Assembly: GCA_963716865.1 (NCBI GenBank) | Contig: CAVQUF010000002.1 | Coordinates: 1-64,000, forward strand | Direction of reading: 5' to 3' | Source: AC-32 sp963716865 | Lineage (GTDB): Bacteria; Actinomycetota; Thermoleophilia; Gaiellales; Gaiellaceae | Length of the DNA: 64,000 bases | Shown here: in pieces, positions 53,604 through 61,603 of the stretch | How the letters are laid out: every line of letters begins with the position of its first letter | Position numbering within the stretch: position 1 is the stretch's first letter | Notes under the pieces: generated by a model | What the model was told of the DNA's origin: nothing | Seen by the model: the letters and a program-made list of their open reading frames with translations, nothing else | Databases searched by the model: none | Translations under genes and position numbers: made by a program

Positions 53604-54713
53604 ATGGCGTACGAGTTCAAGCTGCCCGATCTGGGCGAGGGGCTGACCGAGGGCGAGGTCGCGCGCTGGCTCGTCTCCGAGGGCCAGGAGCTTGCCGAGG
53701 ACGACCCGCTGGTCGAGATCCAGACCGACAAGACGACGGTCGAGATCCCGTCTCCTGCGGCGGGTGTGGTCGCACGAATCCTCGTCGCCGAGGGCGACGT
53801 CGTCCCGGTCGGCACCGTGCTGGTCGTGATCGGCGAGGACGGTGCCGCCTCGGTCGAGCAGGCTCCAGCAGTGCCCGAACCGTCCGCTTCGGACGTGGCC
53901 CGGGGACAGTCCCCGGGCCGTGGCCAAAAGGGACACGTCCGGGCGACGCCGCTCGTGCGCCGGCTTGCCAAGGAGCACGGCGTCGACCTCGAGGGGCTCG
54001 AAGGGACCGGCCCGCAGGGGCGGGTGACCGAGGAGGACGTGCGCGGGGCGGCCACGTCAGGGGGACAGTCCCCGGGTCGTGGCCGGGAAGGACGGCGCGA
54101 GCGGCTCCGCGGCGTCCGGCGCCTGGTCGCCGAGCACATGGCCCGCGCGCACCGCGAGGTGCCGCCTGTGACGTGGGTCGAGGAGTGCGACTTCGGCAAC
54201 GTCGACCTCGGCGGCCTCGTGCCTGCGACGCTGAAGGCCGTCGCCGAGAGCCTGAAGGAGTTCCCCGAGCTGAACGCGAGGCTCGAGCGAGAGGAGATCG
54301 TCTTCCTCGACCGCTACGACATCGGCGTGGCCGTGCAGACCGACCAGGGCCTCGTCGTCCCGGTCGTCCGCGGGTGCGACGCTGCCTCCGTCGAGGAGCT
54401 CGCCGCCGAGGTCGAGCGGCTGGCCGCGGCCGCGCGCGCCGGGACCCTCGCCCCTGAGGAGCTCCGCGGCTCGACGTTCACGGTCACGAGCGCCGGGAAG
54501 CTCGGCGGCCTCTTCACGACACCGATCGTCAACCACCCGGAGGCGGCGATCCTCAGCGTCGGCCGCATCGCCGAGCGCCCGGTCGTGCGCGACGGCGAGG
54601 TGGTCGCCCGGCCGATGGGCTACGTCTCCGTCACGTTCGACCACCGCGTCGTCGACGGCGCTCGAGCCGCCGAGTTCGGCCTCTCCGTGATCCGCCGGCT
54701 CGAGGCTCGCTAG
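53604..54713 (+). CDS. Dihydrolipoyl acyltransferase (E2)
   Basis: 369 residues. Lipoyl domain (1 to about 80) with lipoylated Lys43 in EIQTDKTTVEIP, peripheral subunit-binding domain (about 114-146, ATPLVRRLAKEHGVDLEGLEGTG), and a short catalytic domain ending in DHRVVDG (346-352). Both linkers contain the peptide GQSPGRG (residues about 101-107 and 155-161), which is encoded by two copies of the GGACAGTCCCC palindromic repeat (53891-53940 and 54053-54093). The catalytic domain is somewhat short compared with usual E2. Confidence 0.94.
   Translation: MAYEFKLPDLGEGLTEGEVARWLVSEGQELAEDDPLVEIQTDKTTVEIPSPAAGVVARILVAEGDVVPVGTVLVVIGEDGAASVEQAPAVPEPSASDVARGQSPGRGQKGHVRATPLVRRLAKEHGVDLEGLEGTGPQGRVTEEDVRGAATSGGQSPGRGREGRRERLRGVRRLVAEHMARAHREVPPVTWVEECDFGNVDLGGLVPATLKAVAESLKEFPELNARLEREEIVFLDRYDIGVAVQTDQGLVVPVVRGCDAASVEELAAEVERLAAAARAGTLAPEELRGSTFTVTSAGKLGGLFTTPIVNHPEAAILSVGRIAERPVVRDGEVVARPMGYVSVTFDHRVVDGARAAEFGLSVIRRLEAR
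53891..53940. repeat. Palindromic repeat Q2 inside E2 gene, linker 1
   Basis: Outer arms GGACGTG / CACGTCC and inner GGCCCGGGGAC-A-GTCCCCGGGCC, followed by GTGGCCAAAAGGGA. Its reverse complement matches the left part of Q1 (35778-35841). It is read in frame as VARGQSPGRGQKGHV. Confidence 0.8.
54053..54093. repeat. Palindromic repeat Q3 inside E2 gene, linker 2
   Basis: CACGTCA, then GGGGACAGTCCCCGGG, CGTGGCC and GGGAAGGAC: a diverged copy of Q2 in the same orientation, in the linker between the subunit-binding and catalytic domains. It is translated as TSGGQSPGRGREG. Confidence 0.7.
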
Positions 54714-54747
54714 AGCGTCGCGGATCCGCGTCTAGACTCTCCTCGAG

Positions 54748-55167
54748 ATGTGGGCGTTGTACTGGATCGGCGTCACGCTCGGCCTCGGAATCGCGATCGG
54801 AATGCTCCTCTCGGGCCTGATCGCGCCGCGCAAGGCGCTGCTCATCGCGGTCTGCCTCGGCGCCGCCGCGCTCGGGGCGGCCGCCGGCTACTTCGTAGAC
54901 GGCTGGCCCGGGGCCGTGGCGGGCGCTGCGGGCGGAGCGCTGGGAGCGGTCGCCGCGGCGACGATCATCGTGGGCGCGCTCGCGCGCGGCGGGACGAGAG
55001 CCGGGACGGCCGTTCTGATCGGCCTGGCCGCGCTCATGCTCGCCGCGCTCGCCTTCGTCCCCGTGGTCGGCTATCTCGAGGCGGTCGCCGTGCTCGTGCT
55101 CGCGGTGCGCGCGCGGCGACAACGGCCCGCCCGCCACGCCGGCCTGCGCACCCTGGCCCGCGACTGA
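54748..55167 (+). CDS. Small multi-pass membrane protein, unknown function
   Basis: 139 residues with four or five transmembrane helices rich in Ala, Gly, Val and Leu (IGVTLGLGIAIGMLLSGLI; ALLIAVCLGAAALGAAAGYFV; AAATIIVGALA; LIGLAALMLAALAFVPVVGYLEAVAVLVLAV) and a basic C-terminus (RARRQRPARH). No family recognised. ATG has -10 box TAGACT (54733-54738) 9 nt upstream. The stop codon is immediately followed by the GTG of the phosphodiesterase gene, so they are cotranscribed. Confidence 0.7.
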   Translation: MWALYWIGVTLGLGIAIGMLLSGLIAPRKALLIAVCLGAAALGAAAGYFVDGWPGAVAGAAGGALGAVAAATIIVGALARGGTRAGTAVLIGLAALMLAALAFVPVVGYLEAVAVLVLAVRARRQRPARHAGLRTLARD

Positions 55168-56508
55168 GTGGCCGGGCCCAGGAAGCTGATCCTCGTCGTC
55201 ATCGACGGCCTCACGCCGGCGGTGTTCGAGGACGCGGTCGAGCGCGAGACCGCGCCCGCGCTCGCGTTTCTGGCCGCGCACGGACGCTACGGCCGGGGCG
55301 TCAGCCCGTTCCCCTCGCTGACGCCGGTCTGCCTGTCGTCGATCGCGACCGGGGCCCAGCCGGACGTGCACGGGATCCCGCATCTCGTCTGGTACCACCG
55401 CGAAGAGCAGCGGGTCGTCGAGTACGGCTCCTCGTTCGCGGCGATCCGCGCCGCCGGGACCCGCCGCTCGATCCTGGACGCGGTCTTCAACATGAACGAG
55501 CGGCATCTCCGGCCGGAGGCGGTGACCGTCTACGAGGCGCTCGAGGACGCGGGGCTGACCGCGGCCGCCGTGAACGTCACCTGCTACCGCGGACGGACGC
55601 GGCACCGGCCGCTGCTTCCGTGGCTCACCCGTCCTGCCTTCGGCCCGAAGCGGTTCTTCTTCTTCAACCTCTACGAGTCGGACGTGACGGGAGCGCCGGT
55701 CGCGGTCTTCGGGCGCTCGGGCGGCTCGGTCGACGCCTACGCGGCCGCCGTCGGGCGCTGGCTCGTCACCCGCGACGGCTTCGACTTCCTCCTCTACTAC
55801 CTGCCCGACTACGACTTCGCCTCCCACGCGCACGGGCCGGACGCGACCGACGAGGCGCTCGTCCGCAGCGACGCGGCGATCGGGGCGCTGATCGAGGCGG
55901 CCGGCGGCCCTGACGAGTTCCTCGAGCGCTACGCCGTCGTGGTCTGCTCCGACCACGGGCAGACGCCGGTCGAGCGCGTCGTCTCGCTGCAGGCGAGCTT
56001 CGCGCGCGTCGAGAACGTCGTCGTGACGGCGTCGAACCGTGCGGGCATGGTCTACCGACTGCCCGGCTGCCGCGACGACGCCGCCGGACTGGCCCGCAGG
56101 CTGGACGGCACCGCCGCCGCCGAGGTCGCGCTCTACCGCGAGGGGGACGAGGCGGTGGCCCGCCGTGACGGCGAGGAGCTTCGCTTCGCCCCGGACGACG
56201 GCGGCTGGCGTACGAGCGGAGATGCCGCGATCCTCGACCAGCCTGACGCGCTCGAGCGGGCGTGGTGCGCGCTCGCGAACCCGAACGCAGGCGAGGTGCT
56301 CGTCTCGCCGCCAGTCGGCCTCGAGTTCACCGACCTCGCCGGCCACAGCCATCTCGGCGGCGGAAGTCACGGCTCGCTCGAGGCGGGAGACTCCGAGGTG
56401 CCGATCCTGACGGTCGGGCTCGAGCAGCCGGTGCCGCAGCGGATCGTCGACCTCGCGCCGCTCGTCCTCGAGCACTTCGGCGTCCGGCACGCTGCCGATG
56501 CAGCCTGA
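55168..56508 (+). CDS. Alkaline-phosphatase-superfamily phosphodiesterase
   Basis: 446 residues of the type I phosphodiesterase/nucleotide pyrophosphatase group. Metal-binding LVVIDGLTPAVFE at the start, nucleophile Thr in SPFPSLTPVCLSSIATG (about 52), YLPDYDFASHAHGPDA and CSDHGQTPVE. The final GHSHLGGGSHGSLEAGDSEVP also fits. No signal peptide, so probably cytoplasmic. It overlaps pcm by 11 nt. The substrate may be a nucleotide or phosphodiester lipid. Confidence 0.88.
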   Translation: MAGPRKLILVVIDGLTPAVFEDAVERETAPALAFLAAHGRYGRGVSPFPSLTPVCLSSIATGAQPDVHGIPHLVWYHREEQRVVEYGSSFAAIRAAGTRRSILDAVFNMNERHLRPEAVTVYEALEDAGLTAAAVNVTCYRGRTRHRPLLPWLTRPAFGPKRFFFFNLYESDVTGAPVAVFGRSGGSVDAYAAAVGRWLVTRDGFDFLLYYLPDYDFASHAHGPDATDEALVRSDAAIGALIEAAGGPDEFLERYAVVVCSDHGQTPVERVVSLQASFARVENVVVTASNRAGMVYRLPGCRDDAAGLARRLDGTAAAEVALYREGDEAVARRDGEELRFAPDDGGWRTSGDAAILDQPDALERAWCALANPNAGEVLVSPPVGLEFTDLAGHSHLGGGSHGSLEAGDSEVPILTVGLEQPVPQRIVDLAPLVLEHFGVRHAADAA

Positions 56509-57148
56509 CGAGCTCGTCCGGGAGCGGCAGAGGATGGTCGAGCGCCAGCTGCGCGGGCGCGACATCGTCGACGAGCGCGTGCTCGCCGCGATGGAGCGGG
56601 TGCCGCGGGAGCTGTTCGTCCCCGAGCCGGAGCGGTCGCGGGCGTTCGAGGACGCGGCGCTCCCGATCGGTCACGGGCAGACGATCTCCCAGCCGTACAT
56701 GGTCGCAAGGATCTGCGAGGGGCTCGACGTCCGGGAGGGCCAGCGCGTGCTCGACGTCGGCACCGGCTCCGGCTACCAGGCGGCGGTGCTGGCGGAGCTC
56801 GGCGCGGAGGTCGTCACCATCGAGCGGATCCCCGAGCTCGCCGAGAACGCACGGGCGAATCTCGCCGCGGCCGGGTACGAGAACGTCGAGGTCACGGTCG
56901 GCGACGGCACGCTCGGCGTGCCCGAGCGCGCGCCGTTCGACGGGATCGCCGTCGCGGCGGCGGCCCCCGGGCTGCCGGAGACCCTGTACGAGCAACTCTG
57001 CCCGGGCGGCCGGCTCGTCGTCCCGGTCGGCGGGCCGCGCGCGCAGTTGCTCGAGGTGATCGTGCGAAGCCCCGAGGGCCCAGCGGTCGTCCACTCGGTG
57101 CCGTGCCGATTCGTGCCGCTCGTTGGTGAGGAGGGCTTCTCCGGATGA
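56498..57148 (+). CDS. pcm: Protein-L-isoaspartate O-methyltransferase
   Basis: 216 residues. VPRELFVPEP, ALPIGHGQTISQPYMVA (substrate and Ser region), SAM motif VLDVGTGSGYQAAVLAELG, and CPGGRLVVPVG. It repairs isoaspartyl residues in damaged proteins. ATG lies 11 nt inside the end of the phosphodiesterase gene; it overlaps the acylphosphatase gene by 4 nt (ATGA). Confidence 0.95.
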   Translation: MQPDELVRERQRMVERQLRGRDIVDERVLAAMERVPRELFVPEPERSRAFEDAALPIGHGQTISQPYMVARICEGLDVREGQRVLDVGTGSGYQAAVLAELGAEVVTIERIPELAENARANLAAAGYENVEVTVGDGTLGVPERAPFDGIAVAAAAPGLPETLYEQLCPGGRLVVPVGGPRAQLLEVIVRSPEGPAVVHSVPCRFVPLVGEEGFSG

Positions 57149-57417
57149 CCCTGGTGCGCGTGCGAGTCCTGGCACGAGGGCGTGTCCAGGGCGTCTTCTT
57201 CCGGGCCGAGGCGCGGGCGCGGGCGGAGTCGCTCGGCGTCGCGGGATGGATCGCGAACCTGCCCGACGGCAGCGTCGAGGCCGCGTTCGAGGGTGACGAG
57301 GAACGGGTGGAGTCGATGGTCGGCTGGTGCCGGCACGGACCTGCAGGCGCACGGGTGGAGGACTTCGAGGTGGTCCTCGAGGACCCGGCCGGGGAGGACG
57401 GCTTCCGGGTCCGGTAG
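57145..57417 (+). CDS. acyP: Acylphosphatase
   Basis: 90 residues, the usual size. Catalytic Arg in GRVQGVFFRAEARARA (the phosphate-binding loop) and Asn in GWIANLPDGSVEAAFEG. It hydrolyses acyl phosphates and carbamoyl phosphate in the cytoplasm. Start overlaps pcm. Confidence 0.95.
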   Translation: MTLVRVRVLARGRVQGVFFRAEARARAESLGVAGWIANLPDGSVEAAFEGDEERVESMVGWCRHGPAGARVEDFEVVLEDPAGEDGFRVR

Positions 57418-57443
57418 CAGACGGTTGCTAGGCTCGCGCGCCG

Positions 57444-57881
57444 ATGGCCTTCTCGCCCGCTGCCTCGCTCTCGCGAACCCGTGCCGGCCGCGCGCTGCGC
57501 CGGCCGCAGAACTGGGTCCAGCTCGCGAAGTTCGCCGTCGTCGGCGCGAGCGGCTACGCGGTCAACCTCGTCGTCTACACCGCGCTGCTGAAAGGTGCCG
57601 GGCTCCACTACGTGGCAGCCGCGACCTGCTCGTTCCTCGTGGCGGTGACGAACAACTACGTCTGGAACCGGCTCTGGACGTTCCGCTCGCAGCGGGGTCA
57701 CGTCGCCGGGCAGGGCCTCCGCTTCCTGGTGGTCGCGCTGGCCGCGTTCGGAGCCAACCTCGCGCTGCTGACGGCGCTGGTCGCACTCGGCCTGGACAAG
57801 GTGCTCGCGCAGGCGATCGCGATCCTCGTCGTGACGCCACTCAATTTCATCGGCAACAAGCTCTGGTCTTTCAGTCGGTGA
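57444..57881 (+). CDS. GtrA family membrane protein
   Basis: 145 residues. FAVVGASGYAVNLVVYTALL, SFLVAVTNNYVWNRLWTFRS and C-terminal VVTPLNFIGNKLWSF are the GtrA pattern, with four transmembrane helices. GtrA proteins are thought to flip polyprenyl-linked sugars for cell-envelope glycosylation. ATG has -10 box TAGGCT (57429-57434) 9 nt upstream. The two GT87-like genes downstream support an envelope role. Confidence 0.92.
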   Translation: MAFSPAASLSRTRAGRALRRPQNWVQLAKFAVVGASGYAVNLVVYTALLKGAGLHYVAAATCSFLVAVTNNYVWNRLWTFRSQRGHVAGQGLRFLVVALAAFGANLALLTALVALGLDKVLAQAIAILVVTPLNFIGNKLWSFSR

Positions 57882-57901
57882 CGGGCGCTAGGCTGGGGCG
57901 C

Positions 57902-59662
57902 ATGGGCCGCGCCCTCGCCCTGGCCTCCGTCGTGGTGGCGCTGGCGGCTCCGGCGCTCGCCGCCGCCGGGACGAATGGTGCGCGGCCGCCCGAGCCACGG
58001 CTGCCCAAGGCCGAGGCGACCCGCATCTTCCTGACCCACCGGAAGGTCGCCTCCTGGCTCGGCCGCTACCCGCGCTCGGGCCGCTCGATCGAGACGACCT
58101 TCAAGGCCGGCACCTGGACGGTGAAGGTCTGGTGGGGCGCGGCGGGCGAGATCGCCACGGGCCAGGTCGACGACCACAGCGGGGCGGTGCTCACTGCCTG
58201 GACGGGCCCGCAGGTCGCCTGGAAGATGGCACGCGGCACGCCGGGCGCGTTCGGCGGGAAGGAGATCAACAGCGTCGCGCTCTGGCTCGGCTTCTGCGCG
58301 CTCTTCTTCATCGGGCTCGCCGACCTGCGCAGGCCGCTGAGCGTCCGCAACCTCGACCTGCTCGTGCTGCTCTCGTTCTCGGTCTCGCTCTGGTACTTCA
58401 ACAAGGGCGACATCTTCACGAGCGTGCCCCTCGCCTATCCGCCGCTCGTCTACCTGCTCGTCCGCATGGTCTGGAGCGCGTGGCGGGGAAGGCTCGCGAC
58501 GGCGTCGGCGCCCGTCTGGCCGGTCTGGGTGCTCGCGGTGGCGACGGTCTTCACGGCCGGATTCCGGGTCGGCCTGAACGCCGGCGACTCGAACGTGATC
58601 GACGTCGGCTACTCGGGGGTGATCGGCGCGGAGCGGATCGCTCACGGCCAGTCGCCGTACGGAAACTTCCCGATCGAGGGCTCCCTCAAGGCCTGCGGCC
58701 CGGCCGACGCCGACGGCGAGATCAGGGAGCGCGTGCAGACGAACGGCCGCTGCGAATCGGCGAACCCGCAGGGCGACACGTACGGCCCCGTCGCCTACGA
58801 GGCCTACCTCCCCGGGTACCTGATCAAGGGCTGGAGCGGCAAATGGGACGACCTTCCGGCGGCGCACGTGAGCTCGGTCCTGTTCGACTTCCTGTGCCTG
58901 TTCGGGCTCGCGCTAGTGGGTCTCCGCTTCGGCGGCACCCGGCTGGCGGTGACGCTCGCCTTCGCCTGGGTCGCCTACCCGTTCACGCAGTACGTCTCGA
59001 ACTCGAACACGAACGACGCGCTGCCGCCCCTGTTCCTGATCTGGGGCTTCTGGCTCGTCACCTCGCCGTGGGCGCGCGGGGCGGGCGTCGCGCTGTCGGG
59101 GTGGACGAAGTTCGCGTCGCTCCTGCTCGCGCCGCTCTGGGCCTCGTACCCGGACGCGTTCGGACAACTCCGTGCGAAGCTCGCCTTCGTGGCCGCCTTC
59201 GCCGCAGCGACGCTCGTCGCGTTCTCGATCCTTCTGCTCGAGCCCAACCCGCTCCACGCTGCGCACGTGTTCTGGACGCGGACCCTCGGCTGGCAGATCG
59301 GGCGCGACTCGCCGTTCTCGATCTGGGACTGGCGGCAGTACCACGCCGGCCTCCCCGACCTGCACGTGCTCCAGCGCGTGCTCGAGGTCGCGCTCGTCGT
59401 CGGCGCGGTCGCCGCGTACTTCCTCCCCCGCCGGAAATCGCCGCTCCAGCTCGCCGCCCTGACAGCGGCGCTGCTGCTCGGCTTCGAGCTCGTGCTCACG
59501 CACTGGTTCTACCTCTACCTGCCCTGGTTCTTCCCCTTTGCCGCCTTCGCCGTGCTCGCGCCGGCAGCCGAGCGCGCCAGGGCGCCTGCCGCCGAGCTGC
59601 TGCAGGCGCCGCTCGCCGGCCACGGCGCCGAGGGGCGCGTCGGCGGAGCCCCCGCGTCCTGA
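57902..59662 (+). CDS. Polytopic membrane protein, GT87/DUF2029-like
   Basis: 586 residues. Signal peptide (about 1-22), an exported N-terminal domain (about 23-115; KVWWGAAGEIATGQVDD), then about ten transmembrane helices with the loop motifs ERIAHGQSPYGNFP and THWFYLYLPWFFP. The pattern resembles GT-C mannosyltransferases of the GT87 family using polyprenyl-phosphate sugars. ATG has -10 box TAGGCT (57889-57894) 7 nt upstream. Followed by a second GT87-like gene with a CTGA overlap. Confidence 0.75.
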   Translation: MGRALALASVVVALAAPALAAAGTNGARPPEPRLPKAEATRIFLTHRKVASWLGRYPRSGRSIETTFKAGTWTVKVWWGAAGEIATGQVDDHSGAVLTAWTGPQVAWKMARGTPGAFGGKEINSVALWLGFCALFFIGLADLRRPLSVRNLDLLVLLSFSVSLWYFNKGDIFTSVPLAYPPLVYLLVRMVWSAWRGRLATASAPVWPVWVLAVATVFTAGFRVGLNAGDSNVIDVGYSGVIGAERIAHGQSPYGNFPIEGSLKACGPADADGEIRERVQTNGRCESANPQGDTYGPVAYEAYLPGYLIKGWSGKWDDLPAAHVSSVLFDFLCLFGLALVGLRFGGTRLAVTLAFAWVAYPFTQYVSNSNTNDALPPLFLIWGFWLVTSPWARGAGVALSGWTKFASLLLAPLWASYPDAFGQLRAKLAFVAAFAAATLVAFSILLLEPNPLHAAHVFWTRTLGWQIGRDSPFSIWDWRQYHAGLPDLHVLQRVLEVALVVGAVAAYFLPRRKSPLQLAALTAALLLGFELVLTHWFYLYLPWFFPFAAFAVLAPAAERARAPAAELLQAPLAGHGAEGRVGGAPAS

Positions 59663-60858
59663 AGCCCGCGCACCTCGTCTACGCGGCCCTCGCGGCCCTG
59701 CTCGTCTCCTTCGCGCTCCTCCACGTCGGCTTCTACCAGCACCGTCTGATCCGGGACACGATCGAGTACCACCGCTACGGGACGGCCATGGTGGACGGCC
59801 ACGTGCCGTATCGCGACTTCCGCGTCGAATACCCGCCGGGCGCTCTCCCTGCGTTCGCGCTCCCGGCGGTGGGACACCCCGGGCTCGACCGCTACGAAAC
59901 CTGGTTCCAGGTGCTGATGGGTCTCTGCGCGGGCGGGGCGCTGGTCGCGATGGCGTACGCCCTCTGGTCGCTGCGGGCGTCGCCACGCCACATGGCCGGC
60001 GCGCTCGCGTTCTTCGCGCTCGCGCCGCTCGTGCTCGGATCGGTCGTGATCTATCGCTACGACCTCTGGCCCGCGGCGCTCGCGGTCGCCGGCCTCGCCG
60101 CGATCGTCGGCGGGCGTCAGCGGCTGGGCTTCGCGGTCCTCGGAGTGGGGTTCGCAGCGAAGCTGTTTCCGATCGTGCTCGTACCGCCCGCGCTCGCCTA
60201 CGTCTGGCGCTCGCGGGGTCGGCGCGAGGCGCTGCTGTGCCTCGCCTGCACCGCAGGAGCCGCAGCCGCGATCGTCGTCCCGTTCCTCGTGCTTGCACCG
60301 CACGGGCTCTGGGACAGCATCGCGCGCCAGGCCGGGCGGCCGCTCCAGATCGAGAGCCTCGGCTCGGCGGTCCTGCTCGCAGCGCACCAGGTCGGAGGGC
60401 TGAGCCTGACGGTCGTGACGAGCCACGGCTCGCAGAACCTCGCCGGCTCGCTGCCGGACGCGCTCGCCGCCGCCGAGAGCGTGCTGCTCGTAGTCGCGCT
60501 GCTGGGCATCTGGGCCGCCGCCGCCCTCGGGCCGCAGAGCCCGGATCGCCTCGTCAGGTACGCGGCCGCCTCGGTGACGGCGTTCGCGGCCTTCGGGAAG
60601 GTGCTCTCGCCGCAGTTCATGATCTGGCTGATCCCGCTCGTGCCGCTCGTGCGCGGGCGTCGCGGGCTCGTCGCGTCGGCGCTGCTGGCGCTGGCGCTGC
60701 TACTGACCCAGCTCTGGTTCCCGATCCGCTACTGGGACCTCGTCCTCCACCTGAAGGCGTTCCCGTCCTGGGCTGTGCTCGCGCGTGACCTCACCCTGCT
60801 CGCGCTGCTGGCAGTGCTGCTCGTCAGGAGACCGGAACCCGAAGAGGCTCGCAGCTGA
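59659..60858 (+). CDS. GT87/DUF2029-like membrane glycosyltransferase
   Basis: 399 residues, about ten transmembrane helices. First-loop sequence IRDTIEYHRYGTAMVDGHVPYRDFRVEYPPGAL (Asp/Tyr/Pro-rich loop typical of GT87), then IYRYDLWPAALAV, FAAKLFPIVLVP and KVLSPQFMIWLIPLVPL. No ATG, GTG or TTG lies near the first helix; CTG at 59659 overlaps the upstream stop as CTGA and starts LKPAHLVYAALAALL. The first alternative ATG would remove helix 1. The end overlaps the convergent ymdB-like gene by 35 nt. Confidence 0.8.
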   Translation: MKPAHLVYAALAALLVSFALLHVGFYQHRLIRDTIEYHRYGTAMVDGHVPYRDFRVEYPPGALPAFALPAVGHPGLDRYETWFQVLMGLCAGGALVAMAYALWSLRASPRHMAGALAFFALAPLVLGSVVIYRYDLWPAALAVAGLAAIVGGRQRLGFAVLGVGFAAKLFPIVLVPPALAYVWRSRGRREALLCLACTAGAAAAIVVPFLVLAPHGLWDSIARQAGRPLQIESLGSAVLLAAHQVGGLSLTVVTSHGSQNLAGSLPDALAAAESVLLVVALLGIWAAAALGPQSPDRLVRYAAASVTAFAAFGKVLSPQFMIWLIPLVPLVRGRRGLVASALLALALLLTQLWFPIRYWDLVLHLKAFPSWAVLARDLTLLALLAVLLVRRPEPEEARS

Positions 60859-61603
60859 GGGCGCGGCCCTCGGCGTCGCACTCGACGACCACGCCCTCGA
60901 TCCGGACGCCGCCTCCGGCCGGCTCGAACCGGACCGGCATGCCGGTCCGCATGCGCTGGATCGCGAGCTCGGCCTTGACCCCGATCACCGAGTCGTGCGG
61001 GCCGGTCATCCCGGCGTCGGTGATCGCAGCGGTCCCTCCTGGCTGGACGCGCGCGTCGCTCGTCTGGACGTGGGTGTGCGTTCCGATCACCGCGGTCACC
61101 TGCCCGTCCAGCAGCCGCGCCGCGGCGACCTTCTCGCTGGTCGCTTCGGCGTGGAAGTCGACGACGACGATCCTCGCCCGCGAGCGCGCCTCCTCGACGA
61201 GCGGCTCGAGCACCTCGAACGGGCTCACCGGCGTGTCCATGAAGAGGATCCCCTGAACGTTCGCGACCGCGACCGGCGTCCCGTCCTCGGCCTCGACGAC
61301 CGCGAGCCCCCGGCCGGGCGCCCTGGTCGAGAGGTTCGCCGGGCGCACGACCCGGTTCGAGCTCTCGAGGTAGGGCGCGATCTCACGCCGCCGCCAGACG
61401 TGGTTGCCGAGCGTGAGAACGTCGGCGCCCGCGCGGAGCAGCCGGTCGGCCAGGCGCGGCGTCACGCCCGCGCCGTCGGCCACGTTCTCGGCGTTGACGA
61501 TGCAGAAGCCGACGCCGAGCTCCTCCTTCAGCTTCGCCAGCCGCTCCTCGAGCGCCGCCCTGCCCGGCGCGCCGAAGACGTCCGCGACGAAGAGAATCTT
61601 CAG
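60824..61603 (-). CDS. YmdB/TIGR00282-type metallophosphoesterase, CTG start
   Basis: 259 residues from CTG 61603: KILFVADVFGAPGR at the N-terminus (first metal Asp), IVNAENVADGAG (Asn, Glu), LTLGNHVW, DFHAEATSEK, and GTHTHVQTSD (GTHTH). This is the full calcineurin-like fold of the family, usually 255-265 residues. Any ATG, GTG or TTG start would lie too far inside: the first such start loses the essential metal ligands. CTG overlaps the stop of the M23 gene as CTGA. Family members act as 2',3'-cyclic nucleotide phosphodiesterases. Confidence 0.9.
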   Translation of the reverse strand: MKILFVADVFGAPGRAALEERLAKLKEELGVGFCIVNAENVADGAGVTPRLADRLLRAGADVLTLGNHVWRRREIAPYLESSNRVVRPANLSTRAPGRGLAVVEAEDGTPVAVANVQGILFMDTPVSPFEVLEPLVEEARSRARIVVVDFHAEATSEKVAAARLLDGQVTAVIGTHTHVQTSDARVQPGGTAAITDAGMTGPHDSVIGVKAELAIQRMRTGMPVRFEPAGGGVRIEGVVVECDAEGRALSCEPLRVPVS

